DNA of 37,679 nucleotides, from NCBI GenBank assembly GCA_001784565.1, contig MFRL01000021.1, forward strand, positions 1 to 37,679. Direction: 5' to 3'. Source of the stretch: Candidatus Melainabacteria bacterium GWF2_37_15. Lineage in GTDB: Bacteria; Cyanobacteriota; Vampirovibrionia; Gastranaerophilales; UBA9971. Positions 14,919 to 22,707 of this stretch are shown one piece after another (positions within the stretch are counted from its first letter, which is position 1; each line of letters starts with the position of its first letter). Position numbers and translations under genes: made by a program. Under the pieces are notes generated by a model. That model ran no database searches. It was not told the DNA's origin and saw nothing but the letters and a program-made list of their open reading frames with translations.

Positions 14919-15854
14919 ATGAGCTTAAAAAAAGTAGCGGTCATAGGCGCAGGAAACGTTGGGGCTGAAATAGCAAACCAAATCGTATGCAGAGAACTAG
15001 CAAACATAGTTTTAATCGACAAATACGGCGATATAGCTAAAGGCAAGGCTCTTGATATCCTGACTTCCGCTGCATTGAAAAATTCAAGCTCAAGTATTAT
15101 AGGAAGCGATGATTTTACCCTTGTAACCGACTCAGACATAGTCATTATAACCGCAGGACTGCCTAGAAAACCGGGGATGTCAAGAGAAGAGCTCGTTGAA
15201 GCAAACGGAAATATCATCTCAGAAATAGTAACAAATATTAAGAAATTTGCTCCTAACTCTATTATAATTATAGTGACCAACCCGCTAGATGTTATGACAT
15301 ATCTGGCATACAAGATTTCAGGGTTTAAACCGGAAAAAGTGCTTGGCATGGCTGGGGTGCTTGACACAGCTAGATTTAAAACTTTTATAGCAGAAGAGCT
15401 CGGAGTTACCGCAAGAGATGTAAACGCTGTAGTGCTGGGTGGACACGGAGATGAAATGGTTCCTCTTATCGACTGCACGACTGTGGCTGGTATTCCTATA
15501 AAACAGCTCGCTGATGACGCCACTATAGAAAAAATTGTTGAAAGGACAAGAAAAGGAGGTATTGAAATAGTAAACCTCCTTAAAACAGGCTCTGCTTACT
15601 ATGCACCTGCTGTGTCAGCTGTTGAAATGACAGAGGCAATAATAAAGGACAAAAAGAGTATAATGCCTGTATCTGTGTATTTACAGGGCGAATATGGTTT
15701 AAATGATATTTATTTTGGCGTACCGGCTGTGTTGGGAACAGGTGGCGCAGAAAAAGTTGTTGAGTTCAAACTTAATAATGATGCTCTGGAAAAGCTGAAA
15801 ACCTCAGCTAATGTAGTAAGGGAAACAATAGAAAAGCTTAAATGTATAAAATAG
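14919..15854 (+). CDS. mdh: Malate dehydrogenase (LDH-like type)
   Basis: 311 residues with a strong ribosome site (AAGGAGAGAG). It interconverts malate and oxaloacetate with NAD(H) in the cytoplasm. NAD-binding GAGNVG is at residues 10-15 with D34 for the adenine ribose. Substrate loop GLPRKPGMSREEL has R83 and R89, the arginine that selects dicarboxylic malate over lactate. The catalytic pair D149/R152 lies in GVLDTARF, and H176 in GGHGDEMVPL. The length is typical. A fused fumarase lies 1.4 kb downstream on the same strand, separated only by the Abi-like gene. This suggests an original mdh-fum unit for the reductive branch from oxaloacetate to fumarate. Confidence 0.95.
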   Translation: MSLKKVAVIGAGNVGAEIANQIVCRELANIVLIDKYGDIAKGKALDILTSAALKNSSSSIIGSDDFTLVTDSDIVIITAGLPRKPGMSREELVEANGNIISEIVTNIKKFAPNSIIIIVTNPLDVMTYLAYKISGFKPEKVLGMAGVLDTARFKTFIAEELGVTARDVNAVVLGGHGDEMVPLIDCTTVAGIPIKQLADDATIEKIVERTRKGGIEIVNLLKTGSAYYAPAVSAVEMTEAIIKDKKSIMPVSVYLQGEYGLNDIYFGVPAVLGTGGAEKVVEFKLNNDALEKLKTSANVVRETIEKLKCIK

Positions 15855-15908
15855 TAATTCATATTTATTAATCATTATTTGCAGGAAAGCAGCATTTATA
15901 ATAATATA

Positions 15909-15985
15909 ATTAAAAACAAAAATGCGACGAGTTATAAATAACTGTCGCTTAGTAATAATATTATATCATTAGTTTTTGTTTTTAC
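15909..15985 (+). ncRNA. Candidate structured RNA upstream of the Abi-like gene
   Basis: A consensus TATAAT at 15897-15902 would start transcription near 15909, right at the base of a nested structure. The outer 12-bp perfect stem is TAAAAACAAAAA (15911-15922) with TTTTTGTTTTTA (15973-15984). The inner hairpin is GCGAC/GTCGC plus AGTTA/TAACT with a one-base bulge and AU loop (15924-15948). A weak AU-only hairpin lies at about 15953-15965. The U-rich 3' arm could also end the RNA. The -35 region is weak. The position directly before an Abi_2-type gene recalls candidate structured RNAs described upstream of abiF genes (from memory; not searched). It could instead be the mdh terminator or a miniature repeat. 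Confidence 0.5.
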
Positions 15986-16022
15986 AATCTATTTATAAAA
16001 ATTTGTTAAGGAAAAAATTAAA

Positions 16023-17285
16023 TTGTCTGGTAAATTTGTTAATACAATAATTAAACAATTAAAATTAGAAGAAAATTTATCGAGTGAAATAAATTTATTT
16101 TTGTTAAATGTTTCTTTTTATAGGATAGCTCCATATGTAGATTTTATATCGAAAAATAAAGAAACGTTTGAGTACATAAAAGAGAAGACTAACGGCATTA
16201 TATCAAATGAATGGGAAGCAGTTGTTTATTTATATAGATATAATATAAAACTTTCCATATCAATATATCCATATATTTTTTTATTAGAAACAATTTTAAA
16301 AACAAGAATTAATAATAAACTAACGGAAAAATATACTGATTATTGGTTTAGAGATGAAGCTTTATTTTTAAAAGCATATGAAATAACTAATGCAACTGAT
16401 TTATCAATTTATAATAAATATAAAAATATTGATATAACAGAACAAGTTGAAAATAATATATATGAAGATTATTATTTGATAAATGATCAACTTGAAAGAT
16501 TAGAGAAAGATAAACTTTCAAATAATAAAATTAAAACTAAAATTCAATATATTAAAAAATGCGGGTATATTTATAGGGGAAAACAAGAAGCTTTAATTAA
16601 TAATTCAGCAATAACTTGTATGGATTTTGTTGAAAACAAAGTAATGTTAGGTTATTGGTTATCTATCTTAAGTATTAAAAACTTATGGGAAAACTCGGAA
16701 GGGGTGTTCTTAAAGAATATTTTTTCTAAATTACCTGAGCCAATTACGAAAAAAGTAATAAATAAAAAGCTTGAATCTATAAGAATTTTAAGGAATAAAA
16801 TTGCACATCATGCTCAAATTGTAGGAAAAAATCACATAAAAAATACAAGAGAAGAAAAGGTATCTTTAATTGATGTTTATAAAGATATGAAAGACATATT
16901 TGAGTATTTAGACGTAAATCTAGATGGTAATTTTGAAATAATGGAGCTTAAATGTAATAAACATTTAAACTGTTCGAAACGCTCCTTTGAAATATTGTAT
17001 GATGAATTAGCACAAATTCATGAATATGAGATTCTACCTGCAAAAACAGAACGTAAAATTTCTTTAATTGAAATGAAAGAAGTGGAATCGTCTAATATGA
17101 AAAAATTAGGATACGATGAAAAAGAAAGAATTTTCCAGGTAGAATTTAACAAGGGAGAGATTTATCAATACTATAATGTACCCAACTTTTTATATGAAAA
17201 AATAAAAAGCAATGAAGTTAAATCTAAAGGTAAATTCTTTATAAAAAATATTAGGGATAATTTTAAATATAAAAAAATAAATTAA
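16023..17285 (+). CDS. Abi_2/AbiF-like HEPN protein fused to a KTSC domain
   Basis: 420 residues from TTG 16023, with AAGGA 10 bases upstream. Residues about 20-300 resemble Abi_2 (AbiD/AbiF) proteins: LLNVSFYRIAPYVDF near the N-terminus, VMLGYWLSILS in the middle, and the HEPN ribonuclease motif R257-x4-H262 in ILRNKIAHHAQIVG. Abi_2 proteins mediate phage abortive infection, and HEPN sites cut RNA. Residues about 352-418 form a KTSC domain: VESSNMKKLGYDEKERIFQVEFNKGEIYQYYNVP...SKGKFFIKNIRDNF. I know of no standard description of this fusion. The gene is visibly more AT-rich than mdh and fumarase on either side (many AAA, AAT, ATA and TTA codons), suggesting transfer. Its stop overlaps the fumarase ATG by one base. 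Confidence 0.75.
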   Translation: MSGKFVNTIIKQLKLEENLSSEINLFLLNVSFYRIAPYVDFISKNKETFEYIKEKTNGIISNEWEAVVYLYRYNIKLSISIYPYIFLLETILKTRINNKLTEKYTDYWFRDEALFLKAYEITNATDLSIYNKYKNIDITEQVENNIYEDYYLINDQLERLEKDKLSNNKIKTKIQYIKKCGYIYRGKQEALINNSAITCMDFVENKVMLGYWLSILSIKNLWENSEGVFLKNIFSKLPEPITKKVINKKLESIRILRNKIAHHAQIVGKNHIKNTREEKVSLIDVYKDMKDIFEYLDVNLDGNFEIMELKCNKHLNCSKRSFEILYDELAQIHEYEILPAKTERKISLIEMKEVESSNMKKLGYDEKERIFQVEFNKGEIYQYYNVPNFLYEKIKSNEVKSKGKFFIKNIRDNFKYKKIN

Positions 17286-18613
17286 TGAACAACGTAACAA
17301 CAATTAAATCTTCACTCATAGCCGATGCAATAAGCTATTTATGCCAAAAAGCTGCGTGCTTTCTGCGGGAAGAAATATATAATGCCCTGCAAAGATTTAA
17401 CTGTGAAGAAATACTCCTGAATGCCCATCTTGCCTATAAAACTAAAAGACCAATTTGCCAGGATACCGGCATAACTGTGGTTTTTGTCGATATTGGCCAG
17501 GATGTACATATAGAAGGTGATGAGCTTGAACTTGCAATAAACAAAGGCGTTGAAAAAGGCTATGAACAAGGATATTTAAGAAAATCCATTGTAGATGACC
17601 CTGTTTATGCCAGAAAAAACACTGAAACCAATACTCCTGCGGTAATCCACACACGAATCGTGCCGGGAAATACAATTAAAATAACCGTTGCCTTAAAAGG
17701 GGCAGGCAGTGAGAATATGAGCGCAGTTAAAATGCTCAATCCATCTGATGGGGTGGAAGGAATAATTAATTTTGTGGTGGAAACAGTAGAAAATTCCGCT
17801 TCAAACTCATGCCCGCCTGTGTATATTGGCATAGGCGTGGGTGGAACAATGGAACAAGCTGCAATATTAGCCAAAAGAGCCCTGTTGAAAACACCGCTTA
17901 CTGAGTCTGAACTTGAAAAACAAATATATGAAAAGGTTAAGGATATTGCTTTTGGAGTAAGCATAGAAACCCAGGCATGCCATATTGCAGGACTGCCTGT
18001 TGCGATAAATTTAAACTGCCATGCAACACGGCATGCTGAAATGGTTTTAACTGAAAATACTGTGTTACCTGAAGAAATAAAACCTGATTTTGATATTCCC
18101 TGTAATGAACATAAAATTGATTATTCTTCATATAAAAAAATAAACCTGCCTTTAAAAGATGAGGATATTGAAGGTTTAAAAGCAGGAGATGGAGTTTTAT
18201 TAAGCGGAGAAGTTTGCACAGCAAGAGATGCAGCGCACAAAAAATTCATAGAACAGGGTATTCCATTCGATATAAAAGGCCAGGTAATATACTACACCGG
18301 CCCATGTCCTGCAATGGAAGATGAAATAATAGGCCCCGCTGGCCCTACAACCTCCAGTCGGATGGACAGCTATACACCACAGCTCCTTGAGCTGGGACTA
18401 AAAGGCATGATCGGCAAAGGGATAAGAAACCAGGAAGTATTGAATTCTATTAAGCAGAATAAAGCTGTATATTTTACTGCAATTGGCGGTGCAGCATGCC
18501 TGCTTACACAAAAAATTAAATCCGCTAAGATTATTGCCTATCATGAACTTGGAACAGAAGCGGTATTTAAACTGCAAGTTGAGGATTTTCCGGTAATAGT
18601 TAACTTTATTTAA
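17285..18613 (+). CDS. fumA: Class I fumarate hydratase, fused alpha and beta parts
   Basis: 442 residues. This iron-sulfur hydratase interconverts fumarate and malate. The alpha part (about 1-265) contains the three cluster cysteines C58 (RPICQDTG), C176 (NSCPPVYIGIGVGG) and C232 (TQACHIAGLP). The beta part (about 283-442) has LPLKDEDIEGLKAGDGVLLSGEVCTARDAAH and TGPCPAMEDEIIGPAGPTTSSRMD. Many anaerobes encode these as two genes (alpha about 280, beta about 180 residues). Here they form one chain without extra sequence, so it is shorter than E. coli FumA (about 548). Tartrate dehydratase is a related alternative, but the mdh context favours fumarase. The ATG overlaps the stop of the Abi-like gene (TAATG) and no separate ribosome site is seen. 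Confidence 0.88.
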   Translation: MNNVTTIKSSLIADAISYLCQKAACFLREEIYNALQRFNCEEILLNAHLAYKTKRPICQDTGITVVFVDIGQDVHIEGDELELAINKGVEKGYEQGYLRKSIVDDPVYARKNTETNTPAVIHTRIVPGNTIKITVALKGAGSENMSAVKMLNPSDGVEGIINFVVETVENSASNSCPPVYIGIGVGGTMEQAAILAKRALLKTPLTESELEKQIYEKVKDIAFGVSIETQACHIAGLPVAINLNCHATRHAEMVLTENTVLPEEIKPDFDIPCNEHKIDYSSYKKINLPLKDEDIEGLKAGDGVLLSGEVCTARDAAHKKFIEQGIPFDIKGQVIYYTGPCPAMEDEIIGPAGPTTSSRMDSYTPQLLELGLKGMIGKGIRNQEVLNSIKQNKAVYFTAIGGAACLLTQKIKSAKIIAYHELGTEAVFKLQVEDFPVIVNFI

Positions 18614-18618
18614 ACATT

Positions 18619-18647
18619 TTGACAAGAATTTTATATACTATTACTAT
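18619..18647 (+). promoter_or_regulatory. Sigma-70-type promoter of the 84-aa gene and anmK
   Basis: A consensus TTGACA (18619-18624) is followed after 17 bases by TACTAT (18642-18647). Transcription would start near 18654, 33 bases before the TTG start at 18687. Confidence 0.75.
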
Positions 18648-18686
18648 TAAGATTATTACAAACTTAACACTCAGAGGTTTAAAAAA

Positions 18687-18941
18687 TTGCTTCCTTTTAT
18701 TACTGAAGAAATTAGAGATGAAGGCCTTAAAACAGCACTAGAGGATGTTGTATCCTGGAGAAAAAAAATGGTGCATTATATAAAGGAAGAAAATCCTGAA
18801 ATTAACGCTGCCATAATTGAGGCTGCTGAAAAAACACAATTAGATCCCAAGGCAATTGCAGTGGGAGCGTATATAGCTTATATTATGCTGGAAAAAGCTG
18901 AACGGGAAGAAACGGGCATAATAGAAAAAGCCTTGGAATAA
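18687..18941 (+). CDS. Small acidic helical protein, unknown
   Basis: 84 residues from TTG 18687, with AGAGG about 10 bases upstream and a near-consensus promoter at 18619-18647. It is predicted to be all-helical (EEIRDEGLKTALEDVVSWRKKMVHYIKEENPEINAAIIEAAEKTQLDPKAIAVGAYIAYIMLEKAE), with no signal peptide, and acidic at both ends. I recognise no family. It is first in a two-gene unit with anmK, which begins 5 bases after its stop, so it may have a role linked to cell-wall recycling or merely share the promoter. Confidence 0.7.
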   Translation: MLPFITEEIRDEGLKTALEDVVSWRKKMVHYIKEENPEINAAIIEAAEKTQLDPKAIAVGAYIAYIMLEKAEREETGIIEKALE

Positions 18942-18946
18942 TTTAA

Positions 18947-20038
18947 ATGGAACCAAAACACGTAGTCGGACTTATGTCAGGCACGTCTGCTGATGGGATT
19001 GATGCCTGCATTGTAAAAATATATCCTGATTTTTCGTTTTCTTTTATTGATGGGATTGTTTATCCTTATCCTGAAAATATAAAAGATACACTGTTTAAAA
19101 TATTTCAGAACCAGACCAGCGTAGAAGAGATATGCAGGATGAATTTTGCTATTGGTGAGTGTTTTGCTGAGGCGGCGAATGAACTTATTACAAAAACAGG
19201 AGTTAAACCTGATTTAATAGGTTCTCATGGTCAGACTGTTTGGCATGAACCCGGAAAAAACACTTTGCAAATTGGCGAGGGCGCTGTAATAGCCGAGCGC
19301 ATAGGAGCGTTAACAATTTCTGATTTCAGGACAGCAGACATTGCAGCGGGCGGTCAGGGCGCACCGCTGGTCAGCTTTGCTGATGAGATTATGTTTAAAA
19401 AAGATAACAAGGCAAGAGCAATACAAAATATAGGCGGGATCGGCAATGTTACGGTTGTTGCGCCGGGCATTGATTCTTTTGCTTTCGATACAGGTCCTGG
19501 TAACGTTATTATTGACTATTGCGCAAAGAAATATTTTAATCAGGACTATGATAAAGACGGCCTGCTCGCTGCACAGGGAAAAGTTGACGAGGAATGGCTG
19601 AATACCCTTTTAAGCGAGCATTATTATCGCAAATCGCCGCCAAAAACCACGGGGCGGGAGTTATTCAGCGTTTCTTACATTGAAACAGCGTTATTGTCAG
19701 CTCCTGAAAGTCCTTATGACATAATGGCAACCGTTACCGCGTTGACTGCAAGCACTATTTTTAATGCTTACAGGGATTTTGTGTTTCCTGTAACACAGAT
19801 AGATGAAGTCATAATCGGCGGGGGCGGGGGATTTAACTCGGTGTTGATGGAAATGCTAAAGAACAAAGGCTTAAATGTATTAAAACACGAAGATTTTGGT
19901 ATATCAGACAAGTTTAAGGAAGCAATAGCGTTTGCAATGCTGGCTTATGCCACGTATTACAGGATACCCAACAATGTGCCTTCCTGCACTGGTGCGAGGC
20001 ACACGGTGGTGCTGGGGAAGGTTAGTTATAACCCTTAA
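18947..20038 (+). CDS. anmK: Anhydro-N-acetylmuramic acid kinase
   Basis: 363 residues, the usual size. AnmK hydrolyses the 1,6-anhydro ring and phosphorylates anhydroMurNAc to MurNAc-6-phosphate, a step of peptidoglycan recycling in the cytoplasm. Signatures present: GLMSGTSADGIDACIV at the N-terminus (ATP binding), GSHGQTVWHEP, LQIGEGAVIAERIGALTISDFRTADIAAGGQGAPLVSFAD (catalytic Asp in DFR), QNIGGIGNVTVV and FDTGPGNVIIDY. It follows the 84-aa gene by 5 bases. Its stop overlaps the stop of the convergent TPR gene. No MurQ is seen nearby. Confidence 0.95.
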   Translation: MEPKHVVGLMSGTSADGIDACIVKIYPDFSFSFIDGIVYPYPENIKDTLFKIFQNQTSVEEICRMNFAIGECFAEAANELITKTGVKPDLIGSHGQTVWHEPGKNTLQIGEGAVIAERIGALTISDFRTADIAAGGQGAPLVSFADEIMFKKDNKARAIQNIGGIGNVTVVAPGIDSFAFDTGPGNVIIDYCAKKYFNQDYDKDGLLAAQGKVDEEWLNTLLSEHYYRKSPPKTTGRELFSVSYIETALLSAPESPYDIMATVTALTASTIFNAYRDFVFPVTQIDEVIIGGGGGFNSVLMEMLKNKGLNVLKHEDFGISDKFKEAIAFAMLAYATYYRIPNNVPSCTGARHTVVLGKVSYNP

Positions 20039-21336
20039 TCCACTATAGTAATAGGCTTTCTTTCCCTGGTTATCGGGATATTCCTGAATAATTTCCATTT
20101 TTTAGGTGATTTCTGGGAAACATACACCTGGACTACCAGATCGTGATCATCAAAAACATGTTTTATCGGTGCATTAGAGTACATACCTATTTCCGAGGAT
20201 TCAGAGTCGCCTTTAAAAGGACTTTCCTTGCTAGCGATTGTGACTATCTCGGAGCTGATAGGCTTACCATCTTTGAGAAAAACAACTTTTATTTTTAAAT
20301 CGTCAATTATATCCTTGCTTATATTAATTACTTTGAAAATTATTCCTGGAACAAGAATATCATTGTCTGCGTCCTCATTTAACTTTGTGGCAATAAGGGT
20401 GAATAGGATTTTTTTATCAGGATTTAGGGGCACGTCCAGAGCTGAATTCAATTTCTTTGCCTTGGAATAATAGTATTCTGCGTTGACATCGTTCCCTTTG
20501 TCCTTAAATTCCTTGGCTTTTTTAACCAAAAGTTTTATATAAGAACTTTTATTAGTAATCTCCGGATCGAGTTTCAAGGCATTGCTGTATTCTTTAAGGG
20601 CTTTATCATCTTTGCCGTTGCTTTCATATATTCTTGCAAGTTTATAGTGTGCTAGGGCTGTATCTTCGTATTTTAGCGATAGTTTAAGTATTTCAACTGC
20701 TTCTTTAATTTTTTTAGAATTTATAAGATCATTGGAAATTTCAGCATAAAGGTTTGTTATAACTATTGCAGTATTTTTTTCAGATGTGGTGTCTGTTTCC
20801 TGGTAATACTCCCTGGCTTTTTTATATTTTCTTATAGCTTCCGGTTTATCCGTATTTTTAAGATGCTCGCCCCAGTTGAAATACATATCTCCTATAGCTT
20901 TTCGGGCATCCTTGTTTTTTGTGTCCTTTATATCACTGATAATATCTTCTGCAATTCTATATCTGCTTTCATTACAATAAATTTTTGCCAATTTGAGGTA
21001 TGCTTTTGGCTTGTGTCTGCCTCCTTGTCTTATTGCCATTACATACTCAATTTTTGCCTTATCAGGTTCATTAACTTTTTCATAAAGTTCACCCAGGCCT
21101 AGATGTACTTCATAATTTTCAGGATAAAGACTAAGCAGTCTTTTATATTCTTCCAGTGCAAATGCCACTTGGCCCTGCTTTGCATACATTTCAGCCTTTT
21201 TAAACATATCATTATATGTCAGGGGTTTAGTCTTAAAGGCAAAAAATAACCACAATATTGTCACCCCAAGGATAATTATCCCAATGATTAAGTAATATCG
21301 AGTAGATTTGTTTGATTTTTGATTTTTTTCTGGCAT
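20035..21336 (-). CDS. Membrane-anchored TPR protein
   Basis: 433 residues. A short basic N-terminus and one transmembrane helix (about 14-33, YYLIIGIIILGVTILWLFFAF) are followed by six or more tetratricopeptide repeats (for example GQVAFALEEYKRLLSLYPENYEVHLGLGELYE and ALAHYKLARIYESNGKDDKALKEYSNALKLDPE). The C-terminal 120 residues form a separate domain that looks beta-rich (IIFKVINISKDIIDDLKIKVVFLKDGKPISSEIVTI...), resembling FxLYD-type domains. That suggests an extracytoplasmic protein interacting with partners or the wall. It is convergent with anmK (4-base overlap). Confidence 0.8.
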   Translation of the reverse strand: MPEKNQKSNKSTRYYLIIGIIILGVTILWLFFAFKTKPLTYNDMFKKAEMYAKQGQVAFALEEYKRLLSLYPENYEVHLGLGELYEKVNEPDKAKIEYVMAIRQGGRHKPKAYLKLAKIYCNESRYRIAEDIISDIKDTKNKDARKAIGDMYFNWGEHLKNTDKPEAIRKYKKAREYYQETDTTSEKNTAIVITNLYAEISNDLINSKKIKEAVEILKLSLKYEDTALAHYKLARIYESNGKDDKALKEYSNALKLDPEITNKSSYIKLLVKKAKEFKDKGNDVNAEYYYSKAKKLNSALDVPLNPDKKILFTLIATKLNEDADNDILVPGIIFKVINISKDIIDDLKIKVVFLKDGKPISSEIVTIASKESPFKGDSESSEIGMYSNAPIKHVFDDHDLVVQVYVSQKSPKKWKLFRNIPITRERKPITIVD

Positions 21337-21376
21337 AAAATCTATTTTAAAACCTTTTATTATTTTTTAGTATCAT

Positions 21377-22036
21377 TTAGTTGATTAAATTTTTAAGCAG
21401 CTCCTGTACATTATTAAGCCGCATATTTGGTTTTTGATTTTCCTGTATAAATCGACTTTCAGGACCTATACCTATTGAAACAAATCCACCAGCATTGGCC
21501 GCTTCAACTCCTGATGCCGCGTCTTCCACTACAGCACACTCATTAGGAGGTAATGCCAGCTTTTCTGCGGCTTTAAGAAATATTTCAGGATCAGGTTTAC
21601 TTTTTTCAATTTCAGTTCCGTCAACTACTGCATCGAGTTTGTGTTTGATGCCAAGCTTTTCAATTACCACAGCTGCGTTTTTACTGCTTGAACCTATAGC
21701 TACTTTATAGCCATTTATGTTAAGAGTATCAATTAATTCCTCAGCGCCGGGCAAAAGATTATTTGGGCTTAACTCCGCGAGACTTTCTCTATAGTAGCGG
21801 TTTTTTCTATCCATCATTTCCTGAATTTCTATTTCTGTATATTTTCTATCTGTGTTTTCCAGAATAAGTTCCAATGACTTACGCCTGGACACGCCACGTA
21901 GCGAGTTAGACAAGTTTTCGGGAAATGGGATTCCATCTTCCTGTGCCATTTTTCTCCAGGCTTTTTCATGCAAAACCGAGGTGTCAGTAATAACACCGTC
22001 TAGGTCAAATATAAAGGCTTTTACGTTTTCGAGCAT
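21377..22036 (-). CDS. pgmB: Beta-phosphoglucomutase
   Basis: 219 residues from ATG 22036. It is a HAD-superfamily enzyme converting beta-glucose-1-phosphate to glucose-6-phosphate via an aspartyl phosphate. Nucleophile D11 and general acid-base D13 are in FDLDGVITDT. The cap has the PGM-type LRGVSRRKSLELIL. Later motifs are IGSSSKNA (motif II), KSKPDPEIF (motif III Lys) and VVEDAASGVEAANAGG (metal site). The extra in-frame codons up to 22081 are rejected as start because they overlap the terminator of the upstream gene. A kojibiose or maltose phosphorylase, the usual partner, is not in the window. Confidence 0.9.
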   Translation of the reverse strand: MLENVKAFIFDLDGVITDTSVLHEKAWRKMAQEDGIPFPENLSNSLRGVSRRKSLELILENTDRKYTEIEIQEMMDRKNRYYRESLAELSPNNLLPGAEELIDTLNINGYKVAIGSSSKNAAVVIEKLGIKHKLDAVVDGTEIEKSKPDPEIFLKAAEKLALPPNECAVVEDAASGVEAANAGGFVSIGIGPESRFIQENQKPNMRLNNVQELLKNLIN

Positions 22037-22069
22037 ATTTAAAATATAATATAATGCAATGAAAAAAGT

Positions 22070-22093
22070 AAAAATCCCCAACAGTATAGGGAT
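22070..22093 (-). terminator. Terminator after the 65-aa gene
   Basis: On the minus strand ATCCC pairs with GGGAT across a 10-nt loop, followed by TTTTTAC. The stem is short (5 bp), so the call is moderate. It separates the 65-aa gene from pgmB. Confidence 0.5.
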
Positions 22094-22109
22094 AGTTTAG
22101 CTTTTAAAT

Positions 22110-22307
22110 TTAATGTTTTAAAATTATGCCAATTTTTTCGGACAGTCTGGATATCCTGTTGGTTTCATCCAGGGCAATTTCAGCGAGAACCTGGGATTCC
22201 ACATTACCTATCAGTTTTTCAATAATATTTTCAAGCAAAAATTTAACACGCTCTGATTTTATTGAGATTTGTGCTCTTAATTTATAGAGTTGTTTATTTT
22301 TTCCCAT
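22110..22307 (-). CDS. Small helical protein, unknown
   Basis: 65 residues, preceded on the minus strand by a good ribosome site (AAGGAG 6 bases before ATG). It is basic at the N-terminus (MGKNKQLYKLRAQISIKSERVKF) and helical throughout, with no cysteine, signal or membrane segment. I recognise no family. It lies between a terminator and the divergent leaderless HTH gene, so it has its own promoter. Confidence 0.65.
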   Translation of the reverse strand: MGKNKQLYKLRAQISIKSERVKFLLENIIEKLIGNVESQVLAEIALDETNRISRLSEKIGIILKH

Positions 22308-22417
22308 TTTAAACTCCTTATGTTAAGTTTTATTAGTTCCATTAAGGTTTAATATTTGTAATTTAAGTATAATTATATGCTTAAATTCTTAGAAATCAAG
22401 AATTTATTTAGGCTTAT

Positions 22418-22446
22418 TTGGATAGATTTAGCCACTAAAGTACAAT
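22418..22446 (+). promoter_or_regulatory. Promoter of the 68-aa HTH gene
   Basis: TTGGAT (22418-22423) and TACAAT (22441-22446) are exactly 17 bases apart. The predicted start of transcription is about 22453, only a few bases before the ATG at 22456. No ribosome site precedes the ATG, so the mRNA may be leaderless. A second TATAAT (22450-22455) abuts the ATG. Confidence 0.5.
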
Positions 22447-22455
22447 ATTTATAAT

Positions 22456-22662
22456 ATGAGTATAAAAAAAGAAATTAAGCATCTTTTAGTAGAGCAGGAT
22501 ATAACCTTGACTGAACTTGCAAAAAGGATTGGTACAGCAAGAAACGAAGATTATGCTGTTCAAAATTTATCAAAAAAAATTAACCGGGAAACAATTACTT
22601 ATAAAGAAGTTGAACTGATTGCAGAAATTCTCGGCTATAAAATAAAATTTGAAAGATGCTGA
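22456..22662 (+). CDS. Short XRE-like helix-turn-helix protein
   Basis: 68 residues. LLVEQDITLTELAKRIGTARNEDYAVQNLSKKINRETITYKEVELIAEILGYKIKF fits a small lambda-repressor/XRE-type DNA-binding domain: helices at about 5-11, 16-23 (TLTELAKRIG), 32-39 and 48-56. No second domain is present, so it is a minimal regulator. The recognition loop is longer than usual (GTARNEDYAVQN). There is no Shine-Dalgarno, and the promoter position suggests a leaderless transcript. The stop codon lies inside a REP-like palindrome (22656-22676). Confidence 0.7.
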   Translation: MSIKKEIKHLLVEQDITLTELAKRIGTARNEDYAVQNLSKKINRETITYKEVELIAEILGYKIKFERC

Positions 22663-22676
22663 AACAAGTTCAGCAT
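22656..22676 (+). repeat. REP-like palindrome overlapping the HTH gene stop
   Basis: ATGCTGAA and TTCAGCAT, perfect 8-bp arms, flank ACAAG, followed by GACGGG. This GCTGAA-ACAAG-TTCAGC type sequence is familiar from many bacterial genomes as a dispersed intergenic repeat. It contains the stop codon of the HTH gene and may fold as a transcript 3' end. Confidence 0.65.
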
Positions 22677-22707
22677 GACGGGTTTTGTCGCTATCATATA
22701 TTTTGAG

